Shown in pieces: positions 6,621 to 13,413 of a DNA stretch of 18,406 nt. Positions within the stretch are counted from its first letter, which is position 1, and each line of letters opens with the position of its first letter. The DNA is taken from contig UROA01000016.1 of assembly GCA_900549355.1 (NCBI GenBank), forward strand, positions 1-18,406. Direction: 5' to 3'. The position numbers and the translations under genes were made by a program. The notes beneath the pieces are model-generated. The model made no database searches. It had not been told where the DNA came from and was given only the letters and a program-made list of their open reading frames with translations. The DNA is from an uncultured Collinsella sp. Its GTDB lineage: Bacteria; Actinomycetota; Coriobacteriia; Coriobacteriales; Coriobacteriaceae.

Positions 6621-7106
6621 ATGCAATGCGATAGCACATCCCCGCTGTCCCGCGAGACCGATGCGCCCGAGACCATCGTCAAGCTGGAATGCGACATCGA
6701 CGACGCGTCGCCCGAGGTGCTCGCCTACGCTGTCGACCGCCTGCGCGAGGCGGGTGCGCGCGAGGTACATTGGCTGCCCCTCTATTGCAAGAAAGGCCGT
6801 CCCAGTTGGCAGCTACAGGTAATCTGTGCTCGCGAGGATATCGAGCGCCTGCAGACGATTATCTTTTTGGAAACCACGACCAACGGCATTCGTCGCCAGG
6901 TCATGGAGCGCGTTTGCCTGCCACGCCGCTTTGAGCGCGTAACGACGCTATGGGGCGAGGTGTCCGTCAAGGTGGCAACCCTGCCCGACGGCAGCGAGCG
7001 CGCAGCGCCCGAGTACGAGGACTGCGCCCGTCTCGCCCGCGAGCACAATGTGCCGCTCCAGCGCGTGATGCAGGCGGCACAAGCCGTGGCACTGCGATTT
7101 GAATAA
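6621..7106 (+). CDS. Stand-alone LarC C-terminal domain (nickel-pincer cofactor protein family)
   Basis: This 161-aa protein matches the C-terminal half of LarC (old DUF111), the CTP-dependent cyclometallase that inserts nickel into the pincer cofactor of lactate racemase. Recognisable blocks are KLECDIDDASPEVLAYAVDRL, VHWLPLYCKKGRPSWQLQV, IIFLETTTNGIRR, and the late PEYEDCARLAREHNVPLQRV. The N-terminal LarC half is missing: upstream is a divergent PHP gene and a repeat, not larC1. I place the start at 6621, 10 nt after GGAAAGGA (6603-6610); earlier starts at 6582 or 6474 give sequence unlike the family. In Lactobacillus the two halves are joined by a programmed frameshift, and no such arrangement is seen here. 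The family assignment is firm; activity as a nickel-inserting enzyme on its own is doubtful. No larA, larB or larE is in the window. Confidence 0.8.
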   Translation: MQCDSTSPLSRETDAPETIVKLECDIDDASPEVLAYAVDRLREAGAREVHWLPLYCKKGRPSWQLQVICAREDIERLQTIIFLETTTNGIRRQVMERVCLPRRFERVTTLWGEVSVKVATLPDGSERAAPEYEDCARLAREHNVPLQRVMQAAQAVALRFE

Positions 7107-7166
7107 CGCGGCTGGTGGCGACATCCTGCGCCCAGCCATATCAACCCCATTCGAAAGGATCTCCCC

Positions 7167-7715
7167 ATGAAATACCTCATCGCCTCCGACATCCACGGCT
7201 CGGCATATTGGGCCGAGCGCCTGGTTGCCGCCATCGAGTCCGAGCAGCCCGACCGCATCGTGCTGCTGGGCGACCTGCTCTATCACGGTCCGCGCAACGA
7301 CCTGCCGCGCGATTACGCCCCCAAGCGCGTGATCCCGCTGCTCAACGCCCTGGCCGACCGCATCATCGCGGTACGCGGCAACTGCGATGCCGAGGTCGAC
7401 CAGATGGTCCTCGACTTTCCCGTCATGGCCGACTACGCCACGCCGTTCGACGAGACCGGCCGCGAGCTGTTCCTGACGCACGGCCATGTCTTTGGCGCCG
7501 GCGTGCACAACAGCGTCGATCACGCGCCCGCGCTGCCCGAGGGCTCCGCGCTCGTCTACGGTCATACGCACATCAAGGTCAACGAGGAAAGTGCCGCGCA
7601 CCCGGGCCTGTGGCTCTTCAACCCCGGCAGTGTGAGCATTCCCAAGGACGGCACGCACAGCTACGGCATCTACGAGGGCGGCGCGTTCCGCCATGTGATC
7701 CTGGAGGAGGAATAA
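7167..7715 (+). CDS. yfcE: YfcE-type metallophosphodiesterase
   Basis: A 182-aa calcineurin-like phosphoesterase of the YfcE/MJ0936 group. The five metal-site motifs are complete: SDIHG (Asp8, His10), LLGDLLYHGPRN (Asp36), VRGNCD (Asn72), LTHGH (His105) and YGHTH (His133, His135), followed by NPGSVSIPKDG, typical of YfcE. The E. coli relative hydrolyses artificial phosphodiesters in vitro and its physiological substrate is uncertain, so none is assigned. The start at 7167 has GAAAGGAT at 7153-7160. It follows the LarC-like gene by 60 nt and precedes mazG by 2 nt, so it is probably co-expressed with mazG. Confidence 0.92.
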   Translation: MKYLIASDIHGSAYWAERLVAAIESEQPDRIVLLGDLLYHGPRNDLPRDYAPKRVIPLLNALADRIIAVRGNCDAEVDQMVLDFPVMADYATPFDETGRELFLTHGHVFGAGVHNSVDHAPALPEGSALVYGHTHIKVNEESAAHPGLWLFNPGSVSIPKDGTHSYGIYEGGAFRHVILEEE

Positions 7716-7717
7716 CC

Positions 7718-8578
7718 ATGGCGCAGCACATGGCTCAGCAAAATGCCGAGGGCTCGCGCGATTTGTCCACGCTGGTCGACGCGTCGGCCGAGCTACAACA
7801 TCTGGTGCAGACCGTCTGGCGCTTGCGTCAGCCCGACGGCTGCCCGTGGGACCGTGAGCAGACGCACCGCAGCATCGGCAAGAACATGATCGAGGAGGCC
7901 TACGAGGCACTCGACTGCATCGAGGCGGACGACGCAGTTCACCTACGCGAGGAGCTGGGCGACGTGCTCATGCAGGTCGTGCTGCATGCGCAGATCGCGG
8001 CGGATGCCGGCGAGTTTACGCTGGCCGACGTGGCGCGCGATATCGACGCCAAACTCATTCGCCGTCATCCGCACGTGTTTGGCGATGTGGATGCCGACAG
8101 CTCCGACGAGGTACTCAAGATTTGGGACGAGGTTAAGCTTGCCGAGAGGGCTGCCAAGGACAAGGCCGTGGCGGCAGGCGAGGCTGCGCCCGAGGGCCTG
8201 CTCGACGGCGTGCCCACGCATCTACCGGCGCTGATGCAGGCTCAGAAGGTGTCGCGCAAGGCGGCTGCCGTGGGCTTTGAGTGGGAGACGGTCCAGGATG
8301 TGTGGGACGAGGTCGCCGAGGAGCGTGCCGAGTTTGAGGCCGAGGCCCCTGGCTCGCCCGAGCGCGAGATGGAGTTTGGCGACCTGCTCTTTGCCCTGGT
8401 TAACGTTGCGCGCAAGGAGGGCATTGACGCCGAGAGCGCCCTTCGTGCCAGCACGGCAAAGTTCCGCCGTCGCTGGGCCGCGATGGAGCAGATGGCGGCC
8501 GATGCTCACGTGGATCTTGCCGAGCTTTCGACCCACGGCCTCAACGACCTGTGGGATGCCGCAAAGGCGGAGGAGTAA
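7718..8578 (+). CDS. mazG: Nucleoside triphosphate pyrophosphohydrolase MazG
   Basis: MazG (286 aa) hydrolyses nucleoside triphosphates to monophosphates and pyrophosphate; roles include removing damaged nucleotides and, in E. coli, lowering ppGpp. Two MazG folds are present. In the first, RQPDGCPWDREQTHRS (38-52), EEAYE (59-63) and EELGDVLMQVVLHAQIA (78-94) give the metal-binding acidic helices, followed by RRHPHVFGD. The second contains EFGDLLFALVNVARKEGIDAESALRAST (219-246). Between them is a charged Ala-rich linker (about 141-160). The start at 7718 is chosen because GGAGGAGG (7703-7710) precedes it. The frame is open back to 7115, but that part overlaps yfcE and looks like a shadow. It lies 2 nt after yfcE and 188 nt before eno. 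Confidence 0.95.
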   Translation: MAQHMAQQNAEGSRDLSTLVDASAELQHLVQTVWRLRQPDGCPWDREQTHRSIGKNMIEEAYEALDCIEADDAVHLREELGDVLMQVVLHAQIAADAGEFTLADVARDIDAKLIRRHPHVFGDVDADSSDEVLKIWDEVKLAERAAKDKAVAAGEAAPEGLLDGVPTHLPALMQAQKVSRKAAAVGFEWETVQDVWDEVAEERAEFEAEAPGSPEREMEFGDLLFALVNVARKEGIDAESALRASTAKFRRRWAAMEQMAADAHVDLAELSTHGLNDLWDAAKAEE

Positions 8579-8649
8579 GACTGCGGGAACGACGGGCCGA
8601 CACGCCTCATCGTTTCCGCTAAATTTTTCGAAAATCAAGTGTATCCCTC

Positions 8650-8693
8650 GGCTAACTTAGGGCATAATGCAAAAGTGCGACATGGCTAACTTA
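8650..8693 (+). promoter_or_regulatory. Putative eno promoter flanked by a direct repeat
   Basis: In the 188-nt mazG-eno gap the sequence CATAAT (8663-8668) resembles a -10 element; no good -35 is seen 16-18 nt upstream. It is flanked by two exact copies of GGCTAACTTA, at 8650-8659 and 8684-8693, 34 nt apart start to start, each followed by a GG two bases later. One lies over the core promoter and the other just downstream of the expected start, a position suited to an operator. No gene other than the eno leader is seen in this gap. Confidence 0.4.
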
Positions 8694-8766
8694 CGGAGGC
8701 GCACCGACGGTGCACGGTCAGCCGGTCGCTTGCATCCACTACGTTTCCAAGTGAGAGGGAGACAAC

Positions 8767-10056
8767 ATGAGCGATATTTTGGACGTCTACGGTCGCGAGG
8801 TGCTCGACAGCCGCGGCAATCCCACCGTCGAGGTCGAGGTCGTGCTCGAGGACGGCAGCTTTGGCCGCGCAATGGTGCCTTCGGGTGCTTCGACCGGCGC
8901 CTTTGAGGCCTGCGAGCTGCGCGATGGCGACAAGGGCCGCTACCTGGGCAAGGGCGTTTCGCAGGCCGTCGAGCACGTTAACAACGAGTGCGCTAACGCC
9001 GTCGTGGGCCTCGACGCCTTCGACCAGCGCGCCGTCGATGCCGCGCTGATTGCCGCGGACGGTACCCCCAACAAGACCAAGCTCGGTGCCAACGCCATCC
9101 TGGGCGTGTCGCTGGCCGTCGCCCGCGCCGCTGCCGAGTCGGCGGGCCTGTCGCTGTACCAGTATCTGGGCGGCGTCAATGCCCACCTGCTGCCCACGCC
9201 CATGATGAACATCCTCAACGGCGGTGTGCATGCCGACAATAACGTCGACTTCCAGGAGTTCATGATCATGCCGGTGGGCGCCCCGAGCTTTGCCGAGGGC
9301 CTGCGTTGGTGCGCCGAGGTCTACCACACCCTCAAGGGCGTGCTGCACGAGGCCGGCCTGGGAGGCGGCGTGGGCGACGAGGGTGGCTTTGCCCCCAACC
9401 TTAAGACCAATGCCGAGCCGTTCGAGTACATCACCAAGGCCGTGGAGAAGGCCGGCTTTAAGCCCGGCGTCGACTTCATGTACGCCATGGATCCGGCCTC
9501 GACCGAGTTCTACAACGCCGAGACCGGCATGTACGAGCTCAAGGGCGAGGGCGTTGAGTACACGAGCGCCCAGATGGTCGATTACTGGGAGAAGCTCGTC
9601 GACACCTATCCCATCATCTCCATCGAGGACGGCATGGCCGAGGAGGACTGGGACGGCTGGGTCGAGCTTACCCGCCGCATTGGCAACAAGGTGCAGCTGG
9701 TGGGCGACGACCTGTTCGTCACCAACACCGAGCGCCTCAAGAAGGGCATCGAGCTGGGTGCCGCCAACGCGATCCTGGTCAAGGTCAACCAGATCGGCAC
9801 GCTCACCGAGTCGCTCGAGGCCATCGAGACCGCCAAGGAGGCCGGTTACGCTTGCATCGTGAGCCACCGCTCCGGCGAGACCGAGGACTCCACGATCGCC
9901 GACCTGGTCGTGGGCGTCAACGCCGGCCAGATCAAGTCGGGCGCCCCGTGCCGCAGCGACCGTATCGCCAAGTACAACCAGCTCATCCGCATCGAGGACG
10001 AGCTCGAGGGCAGCGCGCGCTACGCCGGCAAGGCCGCGTTCTACAACATTCGCTAA
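8767..10056 (+). CDS. eno: Enolase (phosphopyruvate hydratase)
   Basis: Enolase (429 aa) interconverts 2-phosphoglycerate and phosphoenolpyruvate in glycolysis. All hallmark stretches are present: VLDSRGNPTVEVEV (12-25), the mobile loop MVPSGASTGAFEACELRDGD (37-55), GVGDEGGFAPNL with catalytic Glu205, magnesium ligands Asp242 (MYAMDP), Glu287 (SIEDGM) and Asp314 (VGDDLFVTN), ILVKVNQIGT with catalytic Lys339, and VSHRSGETEDSTIADL (365-380). The ATG follows GAGAGGGAG a few bases upstream. The codons are strongly biased to GCC, GGC and CTC/CTG, as expected of a highly expressed gene here. A terminator follows at 10121-10152. The neighbouring order mazG-eno-ftsB-ppx is known from other actinobacteria. 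Confidence 0.98.
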   Translation: MSDILDVYGREVLDSRGNPTVEVEVVLEDGSFGRAMVPSGASTGAFEACELRDGDKGRYLGKGVSQAVEHVNNECANAVVGLDAFDQRAVDAALIAADGTPNKTKLGANAILGVSLAVARAAAESAGLSLYQYLGGVNAHLLPTPMMNILNGGVHADNNVDFQEFMIMPVGAPSFAEGLRWCAEVYHTLKGVLHEAGLGGGVGDEGGFAPNLKTNAEPFEYITKAVEKAGFKPGVDFMYAMDPASTEFYNAETGMYELKGEGVEYTSAQMVDYWEKLVDTYPIISIEDGMAEEDWDGWVELTRRIGNKVQLVGDDLFVTNTERLKKGIELGAANAILVKVNQIGTLTESLEAIETAKEAGYACIVSHRSGETEDSTIADLVVGVNAGQIKSGAPCRSDRIAKYNQLIRIEDELEGSARYAGKAAFYNIR

Positions 10057-10120
10057 ACAAGTGGTGCGCGCGGGGAGCGGGGTTGACTCGGCTTCGTTCC
10101 ACTTCTGATGGCCGCCATTG

Positions 10121-10152
10121 GGCGCTGGGCCATATGGCTCAGCGCCTTTTTT
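10121..10152 (+). terminator. Intrinsic terminator after eno
   Basis: GGCGCTGGGCC (10121-10131) pairs with GGCTCAGCGCC (10136-10146) over 11 positions with one wobble, around a 4-nt ATAT loop, followed directly by six T residues (10147-10152). It is 64 nt after the eno stop and should separate eno from the downstream ftsB-like gene, which then needs its own promoter. TATAAC (10195-10200) or TAGAAT (10201-10206) could be its -10 element, without a clear -35. Confidence 0.92.
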
Positions 10153-10243
10153 ATGTCGAGCAAAGGCTGGCGAAGGCGGTGCGGGCGCTCGTGCTATAAC
10201 TAGAATACTTAGCGCAAACAAACCTCAACCGCACAAGGCGCAC

Positions 10244-11005
10244 ATGGATCAGATTTACGACAACAGGTACTATTCCGCCGGTTCGCGTGAGCCGTCGCCT
10301 CGCCGTGCGCGCACGGTGCAGCTCGGTGGGTCCGCCTACGCCGGCGCCGACCGCTCCATACAGCGCCCGACAAGTACCTCGCGCCCCAATGCTCAAGTGA
10401 ATACTTCGACAGATGGACCAGTGCGCCCGGCACGTTCGTCGCATGCTCAGCGCTCGTCGGCTCAAACGCACGATAGGTCGAGCAGGCCCTCGAACCGTCT
10501 TTCGGGCTCGGACTTTATGCACTACGCCAACGACAACGCGGTGGTCAAGGCGATCTACGACTTTACCCACGGTCCTCAGCGAGGGCTATTCATCGGCATC
10601 GTCGTTGCCCTGGTGCTCGTGAGCCTGTATTTCCCCGTGCGCGACCTGTACGTGGCAAAGCGTTCGAGCGATATCTTGGCCAAGCAGGTCGAGATTCGCC
10701 AGCAATACAATGATGAGCTGCAAAAAAGCGTCGACAAGCTGCTCTCGGAGGAGGGTATCAAGGACGCGGCATCCGAGGACCTGGGCCTGGTGATGCCCGG
10801 TGAGAAGAGGATTGAAGTGCAGGGCCTGGACGACGATTCGGATGCCTCGTCGAGCAAAAAGTCCTCAAACGCCAAGAAGGCCAGCGAAGTGGCCAAGGAA
10901 ATCGAAGAAGTCGGTAAGGACGCGCCGTGGTACATCCAAGCGCTCGACATGCTGTTTGGGTTTAACGGCGTCGAGGGTCAGACGGTCGTGTCCAACGGCA
11001 AATAG
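10244..11005 (+). CDS. DivIC/FtsB-family septum formation protein
   Basis: A 253-aa single-pass membrane protein with the topology of FtsB/DivIC, a bitopic component of the FtsQLB division complex. Residues 1-112 form a basic, Ser/Arg/Pro-rich cytoplasmic tail. Residues about 114-132 (GLFIGIVVALVLVSLYFPV) are the membrane helix. Residues 133-170 form a heptad-like coiled coil (KRSSDILAKQVEIRQQYNDELQ), followed by EDLGLVMPGEKRIEV, the conserved post-coil stretch ending in a PGE motif. A Lys/Ser/Asp-rich tail follows. The start at 10244 has AAGG (10235-10238) upstream; the frame is open back to 10118, but that part crosses the eno terminator. Position between eno and ppx agrees with actinobacterial ftsB. 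The symbol is left blank because DivIC and FtsB are not separable by eye. Confidence 0.85.
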   Translation: MDQIYDNRYYSAGSREPSPRRARTVQLGGSAYAGADRSIQRPTSTSRPNAQVNTSTDGPVRPARSSHAQRSSAQTHDRSSRPSNRLSGSDFMHYANDNAVVKAIYDFTHGPQRGLFIGIVVALVLVSLYFPVRDLYVAKRSSDILAKQVEIRQQYNDELQKSVDKLLSEEGIKDAASEDLGLVMPGEKRIEVQGLDDDSDASSSKKSSNAKKASEVAKEIEEVGKDAPWYIQALDMLFGFNGVEGQTVVSNGK

Positions 11006-11025
11006 CGCCCGGAGGGGAGCTCGCA

Positions 11026-12027
11026 ATGACAAATTGCAAATGCTATAAGGTGGCCGCGATCGACCTGGGAACGGTGTCGTCGCGACTGGTATTAGCGCAG
11101 GTCGAGGGCGGAGCGATTGTGGACTCGTCCAAGCATACCGAGATTACCGACCTGGGTGAGGGCGTGGACGCGACGGGCCGCTTTTGCGAGGCGGCCGTTG
11201 AACGCGTGCTCGCTGCGTGCCGAATGTTTGTGGACGAGGCTCGTGCCTTTGGGGCCGCGTGCATCTGCACCACCTGCACGAGCGCCGCGCGCGATGCGTC
11301 CAACGCAGCACTGCTGCTGGACGGCCTGCGCGATTTGGGGCTTGAGCCACAGGTGATTCCGGGCGAGGTCGAGGCACGCCTGACGTTTTTTGGCGTGGCG
11401 CACGACTTTGCCGGCGAGCGCATCATTGTTGCCGATTCGGGCGGCGGATCCACGGAGCTCGCGACGGGCGTCTATGCGCCTGAGCGCGGGGTCTTTGCGC
11501 TGGATGGAACGCGCTCGCTGGACATCGGTTGCCGTCGCGTGACCGAGCGGTTTTTCTCTGCGCTGCCGCCGTCGACGAACGAGCTTGCGGCTGCCGCCGC
11601 GTGGGCAGGCGAGCAGTTTGCGGGCTACTTTAAGAGCTTGCCTGTCGATTTTGAGCGTGCCGAGCGCCTGGTCGCGGTGGGTGGCACGGTGACTACGCTG
11701 GTGGCTCTGGTCCACGAGCTGGAACCGTACGATTCGAGTTTTGTTCACCTACGCGAGCTTTCGATGGAGCAGATCTCGGCCGCCATCGAGCGCATGTCTG
11801 TGTTGGATGCGGAAGGCATCGCCGCGCTACCGGGTGTACAGCCCAAACGCGCGGGTGTGATTCTCGCTGGCGCCGTGGTGATCCGCGAGCTCATGCGCGC
11901 CGGTGGCTACGACACGCTCACCGTAAGCGAGAACAGCCTACTCGCCGGCATGGCAGCCACCATCAACGAGACGCTCGACGGTGCGACCCCCACCATCGCC
12001 TGGACCCCGAGCCTGAGCGCCCTTTAA
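11026..12027 (+). CDS. Ppx/GppA-family phosphatase
   Basis: A 333-aa member of the exopolyphosphatase / guanosine pentaphosphate phosphatase family (ASKHA fold). Family motifs are AAIDLGTVSSRLVLAQ (10-25, phosphate-1 loop), CTTCTSAARDASN (81-93), VIPGEVEARLTFFG (110-123) with the acidic residues expected at the catalytic site (Glu114/Glu116), and VADSGGGSTELATG (135-148, phosphate-2 loop). At 333 aa it is the short two-domain form common in actinobacteria, without the C-terminal HD-like domains of E. coli Ppx. Substrate may be polyphosphate or pppGpp and cannot be decided from sequence. Ribosome site GGAGGGGAG (11011-11019) supports the start. It is 20 nt after the ftsB-like gene. The first residues, TNCKCYK, are unusually Cys-rich. 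Confidence 0.9.
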   Translation: MTNCKCYKVAAIDLGTVSSRLVLAQVEGGAIVDSSKHTEITDLGEGVDATGRFCEAAVERVLAACRMFVDEARAFGAACICTTCTSAARDASNAALLLDGLRDLGLEPQVIPGEVEARLTFFGVAHDFAGERIIVADSGGGSTELATGVYAPERGVFALDGTRSLDIGCRRVTERFFSALPPSTNELAAAAAWAGEQFAGYFKSLPVDFERAERLVAVGGTVTTLVALVHELEPYDSSFVHLRELSMEQISAAIERMSVLDAEGIAALPGVQPKRAGVILAGAVVIRELMRAGGYDTLTVSENSLLAGMAATINETLDGATPTIAWTPSLSAL

Positions 12028-12040
12028 CCATCCTTCTCTG

Positions 12041-12107
12041 AGTTGCGGTGAAATAGTTCCTAAATAAGCTGGTAAACGGTATAAACAGGATCTATTCCAC
12101 CGCAACT
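12041..12107. repeat. 67-nt stem-loop repeat, copy 2 (after ppx)
   Basis: Arms AGTTGCGGTGAAATAG (12041-12056) and CTATTCCACCGCAACT (12092-12107) are identical to those of copy 1 (5289-5355), in the same orientation, with the same A-C mismatch and the same 67-nt total length. The 35-nt centre has largely diverged, keeping TAAGC and AAACA at the same positions. It lies 13 nt after the ppx stop. Confidence 0.88.
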
Positions 12108-12133
12108 TAGAGCCTCACCGGCGTCCATAAGAA

Positions 12134-12166
12134 ACGGGTCCGCATCCCTGGGGGACACGGGCCCGT
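12134..12166. repeat. GC-rich hairpin in the ppx / tRNA-Leu gap
   Basis: Arms ACGGGTCCGCATCCC (12134-12148) and GGGACACGGGCCCGT (12152-12166) pair at most positions around a 3-nt loop. Plus-strand RNA has one wobble and two mismatches; minus-strand RNA has one mismatch and two wobbles, followed by TTTCTTAT, so it may be a minus-strand terminator backing up the one after tRNA-Leu. Function is inferred only from structure. Confidence 0.5.
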
Positions 12167-12202
12167 AAACAATACATGGTAGGGGCGGTGGGACGTCCGC
12201 GT

Positions 12203-12325
12203 ATTTGCTTCGCAAATCCGCACCGGCTTCGGCCGCCTGCCGGCGTCCTCGCCAGCTCGCTAAAAACGCTCCGCGTTTTCTTTACCCTCGCTCCTTCACA
12301 GGTTCAAGTCCCTGTGATGGGCCCA
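12203..12325 (+). other. Hairpin cluster with a tRNA T-arm-like end; possible RNA or tRNA remnant
   Basis: The ppx-tRNA-Leu gap (12028-12365) has no credible protein gene, but four short perfect hairpins line up: ATTTGC/GCAAAT (12203-12217), CGGC(TTCG)GCCG (12224-12235), AAAACGC/GCGTTTT (12263-12279) and TCACAGG/CCTGTGA (12296-12317). The last has a loop TTCAAGTC like a tRNA T-loop but one base too long, and is followed by ATGGGCCCA. The C(UUCG)G tetraloop is stable only as plus-strand RNA. I cannot build a tRNA 5' half, so this is not called a tRNA; it may be a structured RNA, a degenerate tRNA, or a remnant of tRNA-targeted integration. Confidence 0.3.
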
Positions 12326-12329
12326 TAAC

Positions 12330-12354
12330 AAAAAAGCTCCCATTGCTGGGAGCT
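12330..12354 (-). terminator. Terminator after tRNA-Leu
   Basis: AGCTCCC (12335-12341) pairs with GGGAGCT (12348-12354) around a 6-nt loop. Read on the minus strand the stem is followed by a run of T (A residues 12330-12335 on the plus strand), 11 nt after the tRNA 3' end. On the plus strand the stem is followed by CTTTCATTT, so it may also stop transcription coming from ppx. Confidence 0.85.
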
Positions 12355-12365
12355 CTTTCATTTAA

Positions 12366-12452
12366 TGGTGCGGGCGAAAGGACTTGAACCTTCATGGGGT
12401 TGCCCCCATACGGACCTGAACCGTACGCGTCTGCCAATTCCGCCACGCCCGC
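12366..12452 (-). tRNA. tRNA-Leu, anticodon CAG
   Basis: Read on the minus strand this is a complete class II tRNA of 87 nt including an encoded CCA (12368-12366). The acceptor stem GCGGGCG (12452-12446) pairs with CGCCCGC (12376-12370), with discriminator A. The D-arm is GCGGAATTGGCAGACGC. The anticodon stem-loop is TACGG-TTCAGGT-CCGTA, giving anticodon CAG, which reads CTG, a very common Leu codon in these genes. The long variable arm is TGGGGGCAACCCCAT, and the T-arm is GAAGG-TTCAAGT-CCTTT. A promoter lies just upstream and a terminator just downstream, so it can be expressed alone although it follows tatD on the same strand. Confidence 0.97.
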
Positions 12453-12463
12453 GTGCAGGAATT

Positions 12464-12492
12464 AGAATAACGGAGCGCCACCACGAACGCAA
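12464..12492 (-). promoter_or_regulatory. Putative tRNA-Leu promoter
   Basis: On the minus strand TTGCGT (12492-12487) and TATTCT (12469-12464) are separated by exactly 17 nt and lie just upstream of the tRNA 5' end (11 nt between the -10 box and mature position 1). Each box matches the sigma-70-type consensus at four of six positions or better. The -35 box starts four bases after the tatD stop codon. Confidence 0.55.
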
Positions 12493-12495
12493 GAA

Positions 12496-13413
12496 CTATT
12501 TTTGAAAAAGTTTGCAGGCATTTTCCCAAGCGGCTTGCGCGATTGTTTCGGCGTCCTCACCAGTGCGATCGACACGGTCGTTAACCAGCGCGTTTGCCGT
12601 AATGGAGATCATTGCGGGCTCGCATTCAAGACCGCGGATGGGCTCCGGAGCCATATACGGGCAATCCGTCTCGAACAAAATACGATCGAGTGGGGTTGCC
12701 GCAAATGCCTCGCGCACGTCGTCGTTGCGCTTAAAGGTGGCCGCGCCACCATAGGCGATATAGCAGCCCAGCTCCACAAAGCGCTCCATCGTGGCGCGGT
12801 CCTCGCCAAAACAGTGCAGCACACAACCAGCCTGGGGCACACCCACCTCGCGCAGTACGTTGTACGCATCAACGTGCGAGGTGCGCTCCCCGTCCGAATC
12901 CTCGTGCCGCAGGTGCAGCTCCACCGACACATTGCGGCGCACGGCAACTTCGAGCTGACGTGCCATGCAGTCAATCTGCACGTTATGGGGTGCCGGCGCG
13001 ATATCGTCGTCATAGTCCATGTGGTAGTCCAGGCCGATTTCGCCGATACCGGCGCATAAGGGATCATCGAGTGCGGCAACGACCTGTGCGTGAACGTCGT
13101 CGGTATAGTCCGGCGCGCCATACGGATGCACGCCGACAAGATACTTGATCTGTGGAATATCCTGCATCGGCAGAATCTCGTGCGTCAACCAGTCGCTATA
13201 GTCCGTCGCACTGCGTTTGTCAGCGATGGGGTCGAACATCGTCACCAACAGGTCGACACCCGCGGCTTTGGCGCGCACGAGCGTCTCGGGCACTTCTTTG
13301 CCCCAAAACGAAAGCAGATGCGCATGCGTGTCGGCAAGCGGTGCCAAGGGCACGGGGCAGGCGACCGTCTTCTTTTTCTTGGTAAACGTCACGCGTGCGG
13401 CATTAGGCATCAT
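12496..13413 (-). CDS. tatD: TatD-family metal-dependent hydrolase
   Basis: A 305-aa TIM-barrel hydrolase of the TatD DNase family. Metal ligands appear in order: LADTHAHL (His30, His32), GEIGLDYH (Glu125), VELHLRHED (His167), CVLHCFGED (His200) and LFETDCPYMAPEP (Asp250). E. coli TatD is a Mg-dependent 3'-5' exonuclease, and related proteins act in DNA repair or on D-amino-acid tRNA. A 25-residue lysine-rich extension precedes the barrel. The start at 13413 is used because AGGAG lies 7 nt upstream; a second ATG follows directly. It overlaps the rsmA end by 11 nt, a common tatD-rsmA pairing, so the two are probably translationally coupled. tRNA-Leu follows 43 nt after the stop. Confidence 0.9.
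   Translation of the reverse strand: MMPNAARVTFTKKKKTVACPVPLAPLADTHAHLLSFWGKEVPETLVRAKAAGVDLLVTMFDPIADKRSATDYSDWLTHEILPMQDIPQIKYLVGVHPYGAPDYTDDVHAQVVAALDDPLCAGIGEIGLDYHMDYDDDIAPAPHNVQIDCMARQLEVAVRRNVSVELHLRHEDSDGERTSHVDAYNVLREVGVPQAGCVLHCFGEDRATMERFVELGCYIAYGGAATFKRNDDVREAFAATPLDRILFETDCPYMAPEPIRGLECEPAMISITANALVNDRVDRTGEDAETIAQAAWENACKLFQK

Noticed and set aside
7115..7717. 201-codon N-terminal extension of MazG
   Set aside because: It overlaps yfcE in another frame and reads as Arg/Pro-rich shadow; the strong GGAGGAGG before 7718 decides the start.
8686..10221. 511-codon open frame on the minus strand opposite eno
   Set aside because: Antisense shadow of a strongly codon-biased gene. Translation is Leu/Val/Gly/Asp-rich without known motifs, and its start would lie past the eno terminator.
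12296..12325. T-arm-like hairpin considered as the end of a real tRNA gene
   Set aside because: The T-loop is 8 nt, the stem does not keep 5-bp register with a CCA end, and no D-arm, anticodon arm or acceptor 5' strand could be found upstream. GGGCCC is self-complementary, so its match to upstream GGGCCC means little.
12205..12387. 60-codon plus-strand frame in the ppx-tRNA gap
   Set aside because: It runs across hairpins, the terminator and the 3' end of tRNA-Leu; no ribosome site and an implausible composition.
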